From assembly GCF_029543155.1 (NCBI RefSeq), contig NZ_JARQXA010000007.1:159658-223657 (forward strand): a stretch of 64,000 nucleotides of DNA, written 5' to 3'. Source of the DNA: Sphingomonas sp. HITSZ_GF. GTDB taxonomy: Bacteria > Pseudomonadota > Alphaproteobacteria > Sphingomonadales > Sphingomonadaceae. Made by a program: the position numbers and the translations under genes. Shown in pieces: positions 7,904-15,845 of the stretch. Position 1 is the first letter of the stretch; each line of letters starts with the position of its first letter. The notes beneath the pieces are model-generated. The model had not been told where the DNA came from, searched no databases, and saw only the letters and a list, made by a program, of their open reading frames with translations.

Positions 7904-9580
7904 ATGGCAACGAACGGGGCAGTGGCGGGCGAGCAGCCGGAATGGCAGCCGGCCCCGCACGAGCGCTCGCCCCTGCCCGGCTCGCCGCCGACGCCGTGGC
8001 ACCCGCCGCTGCGCCGCATGGCCTATTTCACGGTGGCGGTGCTGGTGATCCTGTCGGGCTCGCTCGGCAACGCGATCGTCACCGCCAACCTGACCACGCT
8101 GCAGGGATCGCTGGGGCTCTATTCGGCCGAGATCCAGTGGCTGCCGACCGTCTATGTGATGACCAATGTCTGCGCGAACATGGTGCTGATCAAGTTCCGC
8201 CAGCAGTTCGGCATCCGCCTGTTCACCCAGATCTTCCTGGCCGCCTTCGCGATCACCACCGCATCGCACCTGTTCGTCCACAGCTTCGCCACCGCCGTGG
8301 CGGTGCGCGCGCTGAGCGGGGTCGCGGCGGCGGCGTGCAGCACCGTCGGGCTGCTATATATGGTGCAGGCCTGGACGCCCGCGCACCGGCTCAAGGGCCT
8401 CGTCCTCGCGATCTCGCTCAGCCAGATCGCCGTGCCGCTCGCCCGGCTCTTCCCCACCGAGGCATTCGAACCCGATCGCTGGCAGACCATGTATCTGTTC
8501 GAGCTCGGGCTGGCGCTGTTCTGCCTGGCGGGGGTTCGCCTGCTGGTGCTGCCGCCGGTCGAGCGGATCAAGGCGTTCGAGCCGCTCGACTTCGTCACCT
8601 TCCCGATCTTCGCGGGCGGCATGGCCCTGCTCTGTGCGGTGCTGGGATTGGGGCGGACGCTGTGGTGGTTCGAGGCGCCCTGGGTGGCGCCGGCGCTGAT
8701 CGGCGCGATCGTGCTGCTGCCGATCGCCTGGCTGATCGAGCATCACCGTGCCCGGCCGCTGCTCAACACGCGCTGGCTCGGCAGCCGCGACATCCTTCGC
8801 TTCGCGCTCGTCTCGATCCTGGTGCGCGTGGTGCTGTCGGAGCAGACGATCGGCGCATCGGGGCTGCTCACCGTGGTGGGCATGGGCAACGACCAGATGC
8901 GGATGCTCTATCTGGTGGTGCTGCTCGCCACGCTGGCCGGCATTGCGATCAGCGCGGCGACGATCGACCCCAATTTCCTGGGCAGGCCGATCCTGATCGC
9001 GCTGGCGCTGATCGCGCTGGGCGCCTGGCTCGATTCGGATTCGACCAGCCTGATCCGCCCGCACGACATGTATTTCAGCCAGGCGCTGCTCGGTTTCGCC
9101 AGCGCGCTTTTCATCGGCCCGGCGATGCTGATCGGACTGACGCGGGCGCTGCGCGAAGGCCCCACCCATTTCGTCAGCTTCTCCGCGCTGTTCGGCATCA
9201 CCCAGAATCTGGGCGGGCTGTTCGGATCGGCGATGCTCGGCACTTTCCAGGTGATCCGCGAGCATGCGCACAACAATGCGATCGTCGCGCAGCTGGCGAG
9301 CGGCGATCCGCTGGTGGCGCAGCGGCTGGCGCAGAACGCCGCCGCCTATGGACGCGTGCTGATCGATCCCAATCTGCGCCAGGCCGAAGGCGCGGCGATC
9401 CTCACCCAGACGGTGACGCGCGAGGCGAACATCCTGGCCTATAACGACACCTTCCTGCTGATCGCGGCGCTCGCGGCGGCAACGGCGTTGTGGGTCTTCA
9501 TCCCGATCATGCGGATCCGGCGCGCGAACCTCGCGCGGATGGCCGCCGAGCAGCAGGCAGCAGGAGCGAAGAATGGCTGA
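7904..9580 (+). CDS. MFS multidrug efflux transporter, EmrB/DHA2-like
   Basis: A 558-aa inner-membrane carrier with a 38-residue cytoplasmic N-terminus followed by about 14 hydrophobic segments, as in the DHA2 (EmrB/QacA) branch of the major facilitator superfamily. Helix 1 begins YFTVAVLVILSGSLGNAIV. The central loop holds PPVERIKAFEPLDFVTFP. It overlaps the start of the EmrA-like gene by 8 bases, so the two are co-translated and would form an EmrAB-type proton-driven pump that expels toxic compounds across both membranes with an outer-membrane channel encoded elsewhere. The drive motif is diverged, so substrates cannot be predicted. No local regulator gene is present. Confidence 0.85.
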   Translation: MATNGAVAGEQPEWQPAPHERSPLPGSPPTPWHPPLRRMAYFTVAVLVILSGSLGNAIVTANLTTLQGSLGLYSAEIQWLPTVYVMTNVCANMVLIKFRQQFGIRLFTQIFLAAFAITTASHLFVHSFATAVAVRALSGVAAAACSTVGLLYMVQAWTPAHRLKGLVLAISLSQIAVPLARLFPTEAFEPDRWQTMYLFELGLALFCLAGVRLLVLPPVERIKAFEPLDFVTFPIFAGGMALLCAVLGLGRTLWWFEAPWVAPALIGAIVLLPIAWLIEHHRARPLLNTRWLGSRDILRFALVSILVRVVLSEQTIGASGLLTVVGMGNDQMRMLYLVVLLATLAGIAISAATIDPNFLGRPILIALALIALGAWLDSDSTSLIRPHDMYFSQALLGFASALFIGPAMLIGLTRALREGPTHFVSFSALFGITQNLGGLFGSAMLGTFQVIREHAHNNAIVAQLASGDPLVAQRLAQNAAAYGRVLIDPNLRQAEGAAILTQTVTREANILAYNDTFLLIAALAAATALWVFIPIMRIRRANLARMAAEQQAAGAKNG

Positions 9581-10721
9581 GCCGACCGAGACGGCGACCG
9601 GGCCGGAAAAGGCACCGGCGGCGCCCGCCGTGCGCGAAGGCGCCGATCCGCCGCCCAGCCCGGAAGTCGCCACGCGGCGCTGGACGCCGCCCCGGCTGCG
9701 CTGGACCGCGATCCTGATCGCAGCGCTGCTGATCCTCGCCGGGGTGACCGCGGTGCTGATGGCCTGGCGCGCCTGGCCGTTCGCCGGCAGCGCGCAATCG
9801 ACCGAGAATGCCTATGTGCGCGGCCAGGTGACGATCATCAGCCCGCAGGTGAGCGGCTATCTGGTGGAGGTGCCCGTGCAGGACTTCGCCAGCGTGAAGG
9901 CGGGCGACGTGCTGGCAACGATAGACGACCGCATCTATCGCCAGCGCGTCGACCAAGCCCGCGCGAACGTCGCCAGCGCCGAGGCGGCGCTCGCCAACAA
10001 CCCGCAACAGGCGGCATCGAAGACCGCGACGCTCGGCTCGCAGCAGGCGGCGGTGGCATCGGCCCAGGCGCAGCTGACCAAGGCGCAGGCGGACTATGCC
10101 CGGATCGAGGCGCTGGCGCGCGACGGCTTCGTCACGCGCAAGGACCGCGACGCTGCGCTCGCCACGCTGCGCACCGCCCAGTCCGCAGTGGCGCAGGCCC
10201 AGGCGGCGCGGACGGTTGCAAGCGAGGACATCCGCAGCGTTGACGTGAGCAAGGGCGGGCTGATCGCCGCGGTCGACGCGGCCAAGGCGGCGATGCGGCT
10301 GGCCGAGATCGACCTGGCCAACACGGTGATCCGCGCCCCGGTGGCCGGGCAGCTGGGCGAGATCGGCGGGCGGCGCGGGCAATATGTCACCGCCGGAACC
10401 CAGCTGATGGCGCTGGTGCCGCAGACCCTGTGGGTGACCGCGAACTTCAAGGAAGCGCAGACCGCGAAGATCCGCCCGGGGCAGAAGGCGAGCTTCAAGG
10501 TCGACGCGCTGGGCGGCGCGAAGCTGACCGGGGTGGTCGAGCAGCTCTCGCCCGCGGCGGGATCGGAGTTCGCGGTGATCCGCAGCGACAATGCCACGGG
10601 CAATTTCGTCAAGATCCCGCAGCGGATCGCGGTGCGGATCAGGATCGATCCCGATCAGCAGGCCGCGGCGCGGCTGCGGCCGGGCATGTCGGTGGAAGCG
10701 CGCGTGGAGGTGGGCCGGTAG
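9573..10721 (+). CDS. HlyD/EmrA-family periplasmic adaptor
   Basis: Membrane fusion protein of 382 aa that links the inner-membrane carrier to an outer-membrane channel. It has a Pro/Ala-rich cytoplasmic head (1-40), one membrane segment (about 43-65), a biotinyl-lipoyl half (STENAYVRGQVTIISPQVSGYL, split in two by the hairpin), a long alpha-helical coiled-coil hairpin of Ala/Gln/Lys composition (about 118-220), and the second half with D-L-A-N-T-V-I-R-A-P. Its ATG lies inside the end of the upstream MFS gene. The architecture is that of EmrA, supporting a drug-efflux role for the pair. Confidence 0.88.
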   Translation: MAEPTETATGPEKAPAAPAVREGADPPPSPEVATRRWTPPRLRWTAILIAALLILAGVTAVLMAWRAWPFAGSAQSTENAYVRGQVTIISPQVSGYLVEVPVQDFASVKAGDVLATIDDRIYRQRVDQARANVASAEAALANNPQQAASKTATLGSQQAAVASAQAQLTKAQADYARIEALARDGFVTRKDRDAALATLRTAQSAVAQAQAARTVASEDIRSVDVSKGGLIAAVDAAKAAMRLAEIDLANTVIRAPVAGQLGEIGGRRGQYVTAGTQLMALVPQTLWVTANFKEAQTAKIRPGQKASFKVDALGGAKLTGVVEQLSPAAGSEFAVIRSDNATGNFVKIPQRIAVRIRIDPDQQAAARLRPGMSVEARVEVGR

Positions 10722-10744
10722 CCGGACGTCAGGCTTGGGCTCAA

Positions 10745-10830
10745 ACCGTCATCCCGACGAAAGCCGGGATCTCGTGCGGCTCCTGTCCCGCGCCTTCGCC
10801 TGCGATCCCGGCTTTCGCCGGGATGACGGT
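10745..10830. repeat. Palindromic repeat pair, family A, copy 1
   Basis: Two inverted GTCATCCCGNCGAAAGCCGGGAT palindromes (written here in two parts: GTCATCCCG and AAAGCCGGGAT) enclose about 32 bases. The whole element is nearly identical, in reverse orientation, to 49216-49297, including the internal spacer. It sits between the efflux operon and the amidase. Confidence 0.85.
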
Positions 10831-10884
10831 TGAAGGGTTCAGCGGGTGCGCTACGCTACCCACAACGAGATTCGGGGACGGCAT

Positions 10885-12570
10885 ATGCGGACGGGACTGA
10901 CGGCGCTGGCAGTGGCACTGGCCTGGGCGGCGCCCGCATGGGCACAGGAGGCGGCACCCGCCCCGACTCCCGACGCCACACCCATCGTTATCGTGGAAAC
11001 GCCCCGGCCGACGCCCGCCGACACGGTGGTGGTCAGCAGCGACGACAATCCCGCCAGGCTGGTCGAGGAAAAGTCGATCGACGATCTCCAGGCGATGCTC
11101 GCCGCAGGCAAGGTGGAGGCTTGGAAGCTCGCCGAGCTCTATGTCGAGCGCATCGGCATGATCGACCGCGCAGGACCGACTCTGCGCTCGGTGATCGTCA
11201 CGGCACCTGCCAAGGACCTGCGCTATGACGGCCGCGCCAGCGACGACCGACGCAAGGCAGGCAAGACGCTGGGACCGCTCGACGGCATACCGGTGCTGAT
11301 CAAGGACAATATCGAGACGCAGAACATGCCCACCACCGCGGGCAGCCTGGCGCTCGCCAACAACGATACCGGGCGCGACGCGCCGCTGGTGGCGAAGCTG
11401 CGCGCGCAGGGCGCGATCATCCTCGGCAAGACCAACCTCAGCGAATGGGCGAACATCCGCTCGAACAATTCGATGAGCGGATGGAGCGCGATCGGCGGGC
11501 TGGTGAAGAACCCCTATGCGCTCGATCGCTCGGCGTGCGGCTCGTCGAGCGGATCGGGCGCGGCGATCGCGGCGAGCCTGGCGGCAGTGGCGGTGGGCAC
11601 CGAGACTGACGGATCGGTGGTGTGCCCGGCATCGATGAACGGGCTGGTGGGCCTGAAGCCGACGCTCGGGCTGGTGAGCCGCACCGGCGTGGTACCGATC
11701 AGCCATAGCCAGGACACGCCCGGGCCGATGGCGCGCAGCGTGAAGGACGCGGCGATCCTGTTCGGCGCGATGATCGGCAGCGACCCCGCCGATCCGGCGA
11801 CCAAGGGCGCCGACAAATACAAGAAGGACTATACCGCCGGCCTGACCCCCGACGCGCTGACCGGCGTGCGGATCGGCTATTGGAAGCCCGAGATGGCCGC
11901 CGACCTGGCGGCGCGCTTCGACAAGGCGCTGGCCGAGCTGACTGCGGCGGGCGCGGTGCTGGTCGAAGTGAAGATGCCCGAGCTGAAGGGGCTGGGCGAT
12001 GCCGAGAGCCTAGTGCTCTACACCGAGCTCAAGGCCGACATGGCGACCTATCTCGCCACCACTCCGGCCAGCGTGACGACCAAGACGCTTGCCGACCTGA
12101 TCGCGTTCAACGACGCGCACAAGGACAGCGAGATGCGCTTCTTCGGCCAGGAGACCTTCCTGAAGGCGGAGGCGACCAAAGGACTCGACGATCCCGACTA
12201 CAAGGCGGCGCGCGCGAATTCGGCGCGGATGGCCGGCCCCGAGGGGATCGACGCGATGCTGAAGGCAGCCGACGCGCAGATCCTCGTCACCCCCACCTAT
12301 GGCACACCCTGGTTGAGCGATCCGGCGCATGGCGACCAGTTCCAGGGTCCCTCGGCGAGCGAGCTGCCTGCCGTCTCGGGCTATCCGCACCTGACCGTGC
12401 CGATGGGGCTGGTGAACGGTCTGCCGGCGGGCCTGTCCTTCATCGGCACTGCCTATTCGGACGGGTTGCTGCTCAAGGCAGGCTATGCCTATGAACAGGC
12501 GACGCACGCCCGGGTGGCGCCGCAATATCTGCCGACGATCCCGGCGGACCTTGGCCCGATCAAGCCGTAA
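10885..12570 (+). CDS. Exported amidase (amidase-signature family)
   Basis: An amide hydrolase of the amidase-signature superfamily. The Ser-cisSer-Lys triad can be placed as K140 (in V-L-I-K-D-N), S222 (in C-G-S-S-S-G-S-G) and S244 (in T-D-G-S-V-V-C-P-A-S). The start at 10885 is chosen because it follows GGGGACGG and gives a good signal peptide (MRTGLTALAVALAWAAPAWA, cleaved before QEAAP), so the enzyme acts in the periplasm or outside. Residues 21-55 are a Pro/Thr-rich linker. The length (561 aa) suits exported amidases annotated as glutamyl-tRNA amidotransferase A-like, but it is not a GatA since it is secreted. Natural substrate unknown. Confidence 0.88.
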   Translation: MRTGLTALAVALAWAAPAWAQEAAPAPTPDATPIVIVETPRPTPADTVVVSSDDNPARLVEEKSIDDLQAMLAAGKVEAWKLAELYVERIGMIDRAGPTLRSVIVTAPAKDLRYDGRASDDRRKAGKTLGPLDGIPVLIKDNIETQNMPTTAGSLALANNDTGRDAPLVAKLRAQGAIILGKTNLSEWANIRSNNSMSGWSAIGGLVKNPYALDRSACGSSSGSGAAIAASLAAVAVGTETDGSVVCPASMNGLVGLKPTLGLVSRTGVVPISHSQDTPGPMARSVKDAAILFGAMIGSDPADPATKGADKYKKDYTAGLTPDALTGVRIGYWKPEMAADLAARFDKALAELTAAGAVLVEVKMPELKGLGDAESLVLYTELKADMATYLATTPASVTTKTLADLIAFNDAHKDSEMRFFGQETFLKAEATKGLDDPDYKAARANSARMAGPEGIDAMLKAADAQILVTPTYGTPWLSDPAHGDQFQGPSASELPAVSGYPHLTVPMGLVNGLPAGLSFIGTAYSDGLLLKAGYAYEQATHARVAPQYLPTIPADLGPIKP

Positions 12571-12597
12571 GGCACCAAGGCCGCGCCCCGAGACAAT

Positions 12598-12705
12598 CGT
12601 CACCCCGGCCTTGTGCCGGGGTCCACCGGGAGGCAAGCCATGGACAAGAGGCACTAAGGGTGACCGGAGCGGCTTAGTGGCCCCCGGCACAAGGCCGGGG
12701 TGACG
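12598..12705. repeat. Palindromic repeat pair, family C, copy 1
   Basis: Inverted arms CGTCACCCCGGCCTTGTGCC and its complement enclose a spacer with GGGAGGCAAG. Other copies lie at 25031-25138 and 59627-59734. It follows the amidase stop and may act as its terminator. Confidence 0.85.
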
Positions 12706-12735
12706 AAGAATTGGCAAGCAGCTGCCCTGCCCGAC

Positions 12736-13200
12736 TTACTTCTTCTTCCTGTCCAGCTCGAGCAGCTCCTCGCGGACATGGATCGCTTCGAGCGACATGC
12801 GCACCTCGACCAGGAAATAGATCAGCCCGGCCATCAGCAGCAGCATCGAAATGATGAAGCTAGATGCCACCCAGATTCCGACATGGAGGTTGGTCAGCCG
12901 CGCGACGAACATCATCGCGACGACCAGGCAGATCGCCAGCGCGCTGGCAGTGCACAGGAAGATCGCGTTGTTGATCACCGAGATGCGGCGATCGATGATG
13001 CGCAGCTCCCAGACGTGCCGGTCGTGCTCGGGCCCGGTCGAGCGCGGATGGAGCTGCTCGATCGAGCGCGCACGGTCGACGATGCGCGCCAGCCGCCCGA
13101 CCATGACGTTCAGGAACGCGCCGATGCCGGCGAGCAGGAACACCGGCGCAATCGCCGCCTGGATCGTTTCCGATACTGTGGAGAGATAGGGCCCTTCCAT
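12736..13200 (-). CDS. DUF2721 membrane protein, 154 aa
   Basis: Integral membrane protein of the DUF2721 family. An N-terminal membrane segment (AAIAPVFLLAGIGAFLNVMV, ~13-32) is followed by the family core R-L-A-R-I-V-D-R-A-R and the cytoplasmic E-L-R-I-I-D-R-R-I; two more membrane helices follow (about 80-100 and 108-132). The tail is charged and ends RKKK. The ATG at 13200 is taken as start because the longer frame upstream has no family match and runs antisense to the next gene. Function of the family is unknown. It is divergent from the SpoIIAA-like gene, 43 bases away. Confidence 0.8.
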   Translation of the reverse strand: MEGPYLSTVSETIQAAIAPVFLLAGIGAFLNVMVGRLARIVDRARSIEQLHPRSTGPEHDRHVWELRIIDRRISVINNAIFLCTASALAICLVVAMMFVARLTNLHVGIWVASSFIISMLLLMAGLIYFLVEVRMSLEAIHVREELLELDRKKK

Positions 13201-13243
13201 GCGCTGTACGTTATGACCGCGTAACCGATCGGAGTGAAGGCCC

Positions 13244-13603
13244 ATGATGACATTCGAGACCGACAGCGAAGCCGGGGTGATCGAGTTCACCGTCGACGGC
13301 GAAGTCTCGCGCGCCGAATATGACGCGGCCGCCGCCGAGATGGACACCGTGATCGCGCGGCACGGCAAGCTCAACGCCGTGGCCGTGGTACGCAACTTTG
13401 CCGGGATGGAACTGGCCGCCTGGTGGAAGGACATCAGCTGGGGCGTAGGGCATCTCACCAAGCTCGGCCGCATCGCCGTGGTCACCGATATCGGCTGGAT
13501 CATCGCCGCCAGCCGCGCGACCAGCTGGATGGTGCCGGGCGAGCAGAAGCTCTTCACGCCGGAGGAGCTGGAACAGGCGCGGAGCTGGGCGCGGGCGAGC
13601 TGA
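13244..13603 (+). CDS. SpoIIAA-like (STAS-related) protein, 119 aa
   Basis: A small soluble protein with the pattern of the SpoIIAA-like family (PF11964 type): early strand G-V-I-E-F-T-V-D-G-E-V, a helix, N-A-V-A-V-V-R-N-F, an amphipathic region with W-W-K-D-I-S-W-G-V-G-H, then R-I-A-V-V-T-D-I-G-W and a C-terminal helix F-T-P-E-E-L-E-Q-A-R-S-W. Such proteins are STAS-fold and probably bind lipids or partner proteins; no phosphorylatable anti-sigma-antagonist serine is evident at the usual place. Role unknown. The start may be either of two adjacent ATGs (13244 or 13247). Confidence 0.7.
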   Translation: MMTFETDSEAGVIEFTVDGEVSRAEYDAAAAEMDTVIARHGKLNAVAVVRNFAGMELAAWWKDISWGVGHLTKLGRIAVVTDIGWIIAASRATSWMVPGEQKLFTPEELEQARSWARAS

Positions 13604-13622
13604 GAGCCGATCCGAGCCAATT

Positions 13623-13708
13623 GTCATGCTGAACTTGTTTCAGCATCAAACCCGCCTCGAGCGACATCGCCTGTGGAAGGTTGGACCCTGAAACAAGTTC
13701 AGGGTGAC
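13623..13708. repeat. Palindromic repeat pair, family D
   Basis: GTCATGCTGAACTTGTTTCA at the left and the inverted TGAAACAAGTTCAGGGTGAC at the right enclose about 40 bases. The layout is the same as families A-C (two inverted palindromes with GTCA ends), but the core sequence differs. Confidence 0.8.
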
Positions 13709-13775
13709 GCAGGGGATAGGTCCTTTCCCGGCGTCATCACGGGTTGGTAACGGGTAGCGCGGTAAGACCCCGGCC

Positions 13776-14957
13776 ATGTCGAAGCCGATGCTGCTCGAGG
13801 AATTCACGCGCCTGCCGCCGGCGCTCACCGTCGATTGCGTCGACGGGCTGTCCGGCGCGATCGACGCGGTCGCGGCGCGCGCGGCGCCGTCGCACCGTTT
13901 CCTGCGCTATGGCTGGTTCGCCGCCGCGATCCGCGCCTATGGCGGTCATGCCCGCACCCTGACCGTGGCGCGCGAGGGCGAGCCCGTCGCCGCGCTGCCG
14001 ATCATCCCCGCCGGCCCGGCCTGGGCCAGGCTCGTCTCGGTGCCCGGCTGCTACTGGCCGTTCCGCAGCTTCCCGGTGCGCGAGGATGCCGGCGTCGAGG
14101 CGATCGAGGCGCTGCTGCCCCGGCTCGCCCGCGAGGCGCGCGCGCTGCGGCTCGGCCCGGTCTATGACGGCGATCCCGCGCTCGAGCTGCTCAAGCATGC
14201 CGCCCGCGCCCAGGGCTGGGCCGTGCTCGACCGCTTCGTCGCGGACAGCTTCGCGCTCGATATCGGTGCGCGGCGCGCCGAGGGGCCCTGGCCGCGCAAC
14301 TCGACGCTGAAGAAGAACCGCTTCCATGAGAAGCATCTCGCCGGGCACGGCGAACTCGACTGGCGCTTCGTCCATGGCGCCGATTGGACGGAGGCAGCCT
14401 TCGACGCGCTCGCCGCGATCGAGGAGAAGAGCTGGATCGCCGACCGCACCGACGGCTCGGACGCCAAGTTCACCGCGCGCGGCCATGGCGGCTTCTGGCG
14501 CGCCGCGGCCGAGGATCCGGTGATCGCCGAGAGCATGTGGGCGGCGATGCTCCATATCGACGGCGCGCCCACCGCCTTCTCGTTCGACATGAACGCCGGC
14601 GCGCTCAAATACGCGATCGCCAACAGCTATGATCCGCGCGTTGCCAAGCATTCGCCGGGCAAGCTGCTCTATTATCGCAACCTGGTGCAGGCGATCGAAG
14701 ACGGCATCACGACCGTCGATTGGGGCGCCGGCGACAGCGGCTACAAGCAGGTGATCGGTGCCGAGAAGGGCCCGGCGATCCGCGACTGGCTGTTCGTGCG
14801 GCCGGGGATCGACGCGCTGGCGGGCAAGCTGCTCCGCGCCGCGTGGAAGCGCACCGGCCGCGCCGAAACCGGCTCAGCGGCCGCGGAAGCGGATGGCGTC
14901 CTCGGCGCTGCAAAAGGCGACGACGGCGACGAAAAGCGTGCCGGCGGCGAGGACTAG
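13776..14957 (+). CDS. GNAT acetyltransferase, BioF2/FemAB-like
   Basis: A 393-aa protein of the Acetyltransf_6 (CelD/BioF2-like) group. The N-terminal half shows the R-Y-G-W-F-A-A-A pattern and the V-A-A-L-P-I-I-P strand. The C-terminal half shows H-I-D-G-A-P-T-A-F-S-F-D, the Y-D-P-R-V-A-K-H-S-P-G-K-L-L acyl-donor motif and V-D-W-G-A-G-D-S-G-Y-K. Relatives act in polysaccharide or cell-envelope acylation, but the substrate here is unknown. The last ~30 residues (Ala/Gly/Asp/Glu-rich) are probably not part of the fold and lie antisense to a 31-codon frame with its own ribosome site. The start is uncertain because no strong ribosome site precedes it. Confidence 0.75.
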   Translation: MSKPMLLEEFTRLPPALTVDCVDGLSGAIDAVAARAAPSHRFLRYGWFAAAIRAYGGHARTLTVAREGEPVAALPIIPAGPAWARLVSVPGCYWPFRSFPVREDAGVEAIEALLPRLAREARALRLGPVYDGDPALELLKHAARAQGWAVLDRFVADSFALDIGARRAEGPWPRNSTLKKNRFHEKHLAGHGELDWRFVHGADWTEAAFDALAAIEEKSWIADRTDGSDAKFTARGHGGFWRAAAEDPVIAESMWAAMLHIDGAPTAFSFDMNAGALKYAIANSYDPRVAKHSPGKLLYYRNLVQAIEDGITTVDWGAGDSGYKQVIGAEKGPAIRDWLFVRPGIDALAGKLLRAAWKRTGRAETGSAAAEADGVLGAAKGDDGDEKRAGGED

Positions 14958-14969
14958 ATCGAGGAACAT
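14874..14969 (-). CDS. Hidden 31-aa membrane peptide, antisense to GNAT tail
   Basis: An ATG at 14969 follows AAGGAG with a 6-base gap, an ideal ribosome site. The frame encodes 31 residues: a single hydrophobic helix (FLDLVLAAGTLFVAVVAFCS) and a charged tail (AEDAIRFRGR), then TGA. This is the shape of a small single-pass membrane protein. It overlaps the last 84 bases of the GNAT gene in antisense and is divergent from the Fnr gene, with the Fnr palindrome between the two. I do not recognise a family. The reading frame and ribosome site are seen; expression is inferred. Confidence 0.5.
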   Translation of the reverse strand: MFLDLVLAAGTLFVAVVAFCSAEDAIRFRGR

Positions 14970-15025
14970 GGGATCGCTCCTTGTTTGAGGATGATCCCGC
15001 GCTGCGCCCTGGGACAATTCGCCGC

Positions 15026-15041
15026 TTTGACGATCGTCAAA
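15026..15041. promoter_or_regulatory. Fnr/FixK-type palindrome
   Basis: TTTGACGATCGTCAAA is a perfect 16-bp palindrome that fits the Fnr/FixK consensus TTGAY-N4-RTCAA. It lies 21 bases before the Fnr start and 57 bases before the divergent 31-aa frame. A TATTAT (possible -10) is at 15048-15053, so binding here would overlap the promoter of the regulator itself and suggests autorepression. Confidence 0.7.
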
Positions 15042-15061
15042 TGCGCATATTATGAAGACTT

Positions 15062-15754
15062 ATGCTGGCTGCCCACACCTGTTCCGACTGCGCGGTGCGT
15101 GATCGCGCACTCTGCGCCAGCCTCGACGACAAGGAACTCGGCGCACTCAACGCGCTGGGGCAGCGTCGCAAGCTCGAACGCGGACAGACGCTGCAATGGG
15201 CCGGCGAGGAAAGCCTGGTCTGCGCGAACCTGCTTTCCGGCGTGCTCAAGCTGAGCGCCAACACCCCCGATGGCCGCGAGCAGGTGGTGGGCCTGCTCTA
15301 CCCGGCCGATTTCGTTGGCCGCCCCTGGGCCGAGCTGACCGATTTCACCGTGACCGCGCTGGGCGATGCCGAGCTTTGCGTCTTCCCGCGCGGACCGTTC
15401 GAACGGGTGCTGGAGGATCATGCCCGGATGGAGCGGCTGCTGCTCCAGCGCACCCTCGCCGCGCTCGACGAGGCGCGGGCACGCATGCTCACCCTCGCCC
15501 GGCTATCGGCACGCGAGAAGCTGGCCGGGCTGCTGCTCGACCTGGCCGACCGTGCCCAGGGCTGCCGCGCCACTGCCTTCGGCCCGGTGACCTTCGACCT
15601 GCCGCTGACCCGCGGCGAGATGGCCGAAGTGCTGGGGCTGACGATCGAGACGGTGAGCCGCCAGCTCACCAAGCTCAAGGCCGAGGGCGCGATCAACCTG
15701 ATGGGCGCGCGCGGGATCACGATCCGCGATCGAACGAAGCTGGAAGCGGCGTAA
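15062..15754 (+). CDS. Crp/Fnr-family oxygen-responsive regulator (FnrL-like)
   Basis: A 230-aa transcription factor with an N-terminal cysteine cluster C7-x2-C10-x7-C18 plus a fourth candidate C106 in the cyclic-nucleotide-like barrel, the arrangement of FnrL/FnrN proteins that hold an oxygen-labile 4Fe-4S cluster. The C-terminal winged helix has the recognition helix E-T-V-S-R, the same E-x-x-S-R that contacts TTGAT in Fnr. It is expected to switch genes for microaerobic or anaerobic respiration. A perfect Fnr site lies just upstream. The ATG at 15062 has only a weak ribosome site and lies about 9 bases after a possible -10, so a very short leader is likely. Confidence 0.88.
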   Translation: MLAAHTCSDCAVRDRALCASLDDKELGALNALGQRRKLERGQTLQWAGEESLVCANLLSGVLKLSANTPDGREQVVGLLYPADFVGRPWAELTDFTVTALGDAELCVFPRGPFERVLEDHARMERLLLQRTLAALDEARARMLTLARLSAREKLAGLLLDLADRAQGCRATAFGPVTFDLPLTRGEMAEVLGLTIETVSRQLTKLKAEGAINLMGARGITIRDRTKLEAA

Positions 15755-15763
15755 TCACCCTGA

Positions 15764-15845
15764 CTGTTCCCCGGCGAAAGCCGGGGCCCAGGGCCCCAAG
15801 CGAACCAGCAGAGAAACCCTGGGCCCCGGCTTTCGCCGGGGAACT
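15764..15845. repeat. Palindromic repeat pair, family B, copy 1
   Basis: CTGTTCCCCGGCGAAAGCC and its inverse enclose about 35 bases. It fills the gap between two convergent genes and reaches into the aminotransferase stop codon. The stems could terminate transcription both ways. A second copy is at 63178-63260. Confidence 0.85.

Noticed and set aside
10745..10830. CRISPR array suggested by repeated GTCATCCCGG words
   Set aside because: Only two arms in inverted orientation with one spacer; this is a palindromic repeat pair, and no cas genes are present.
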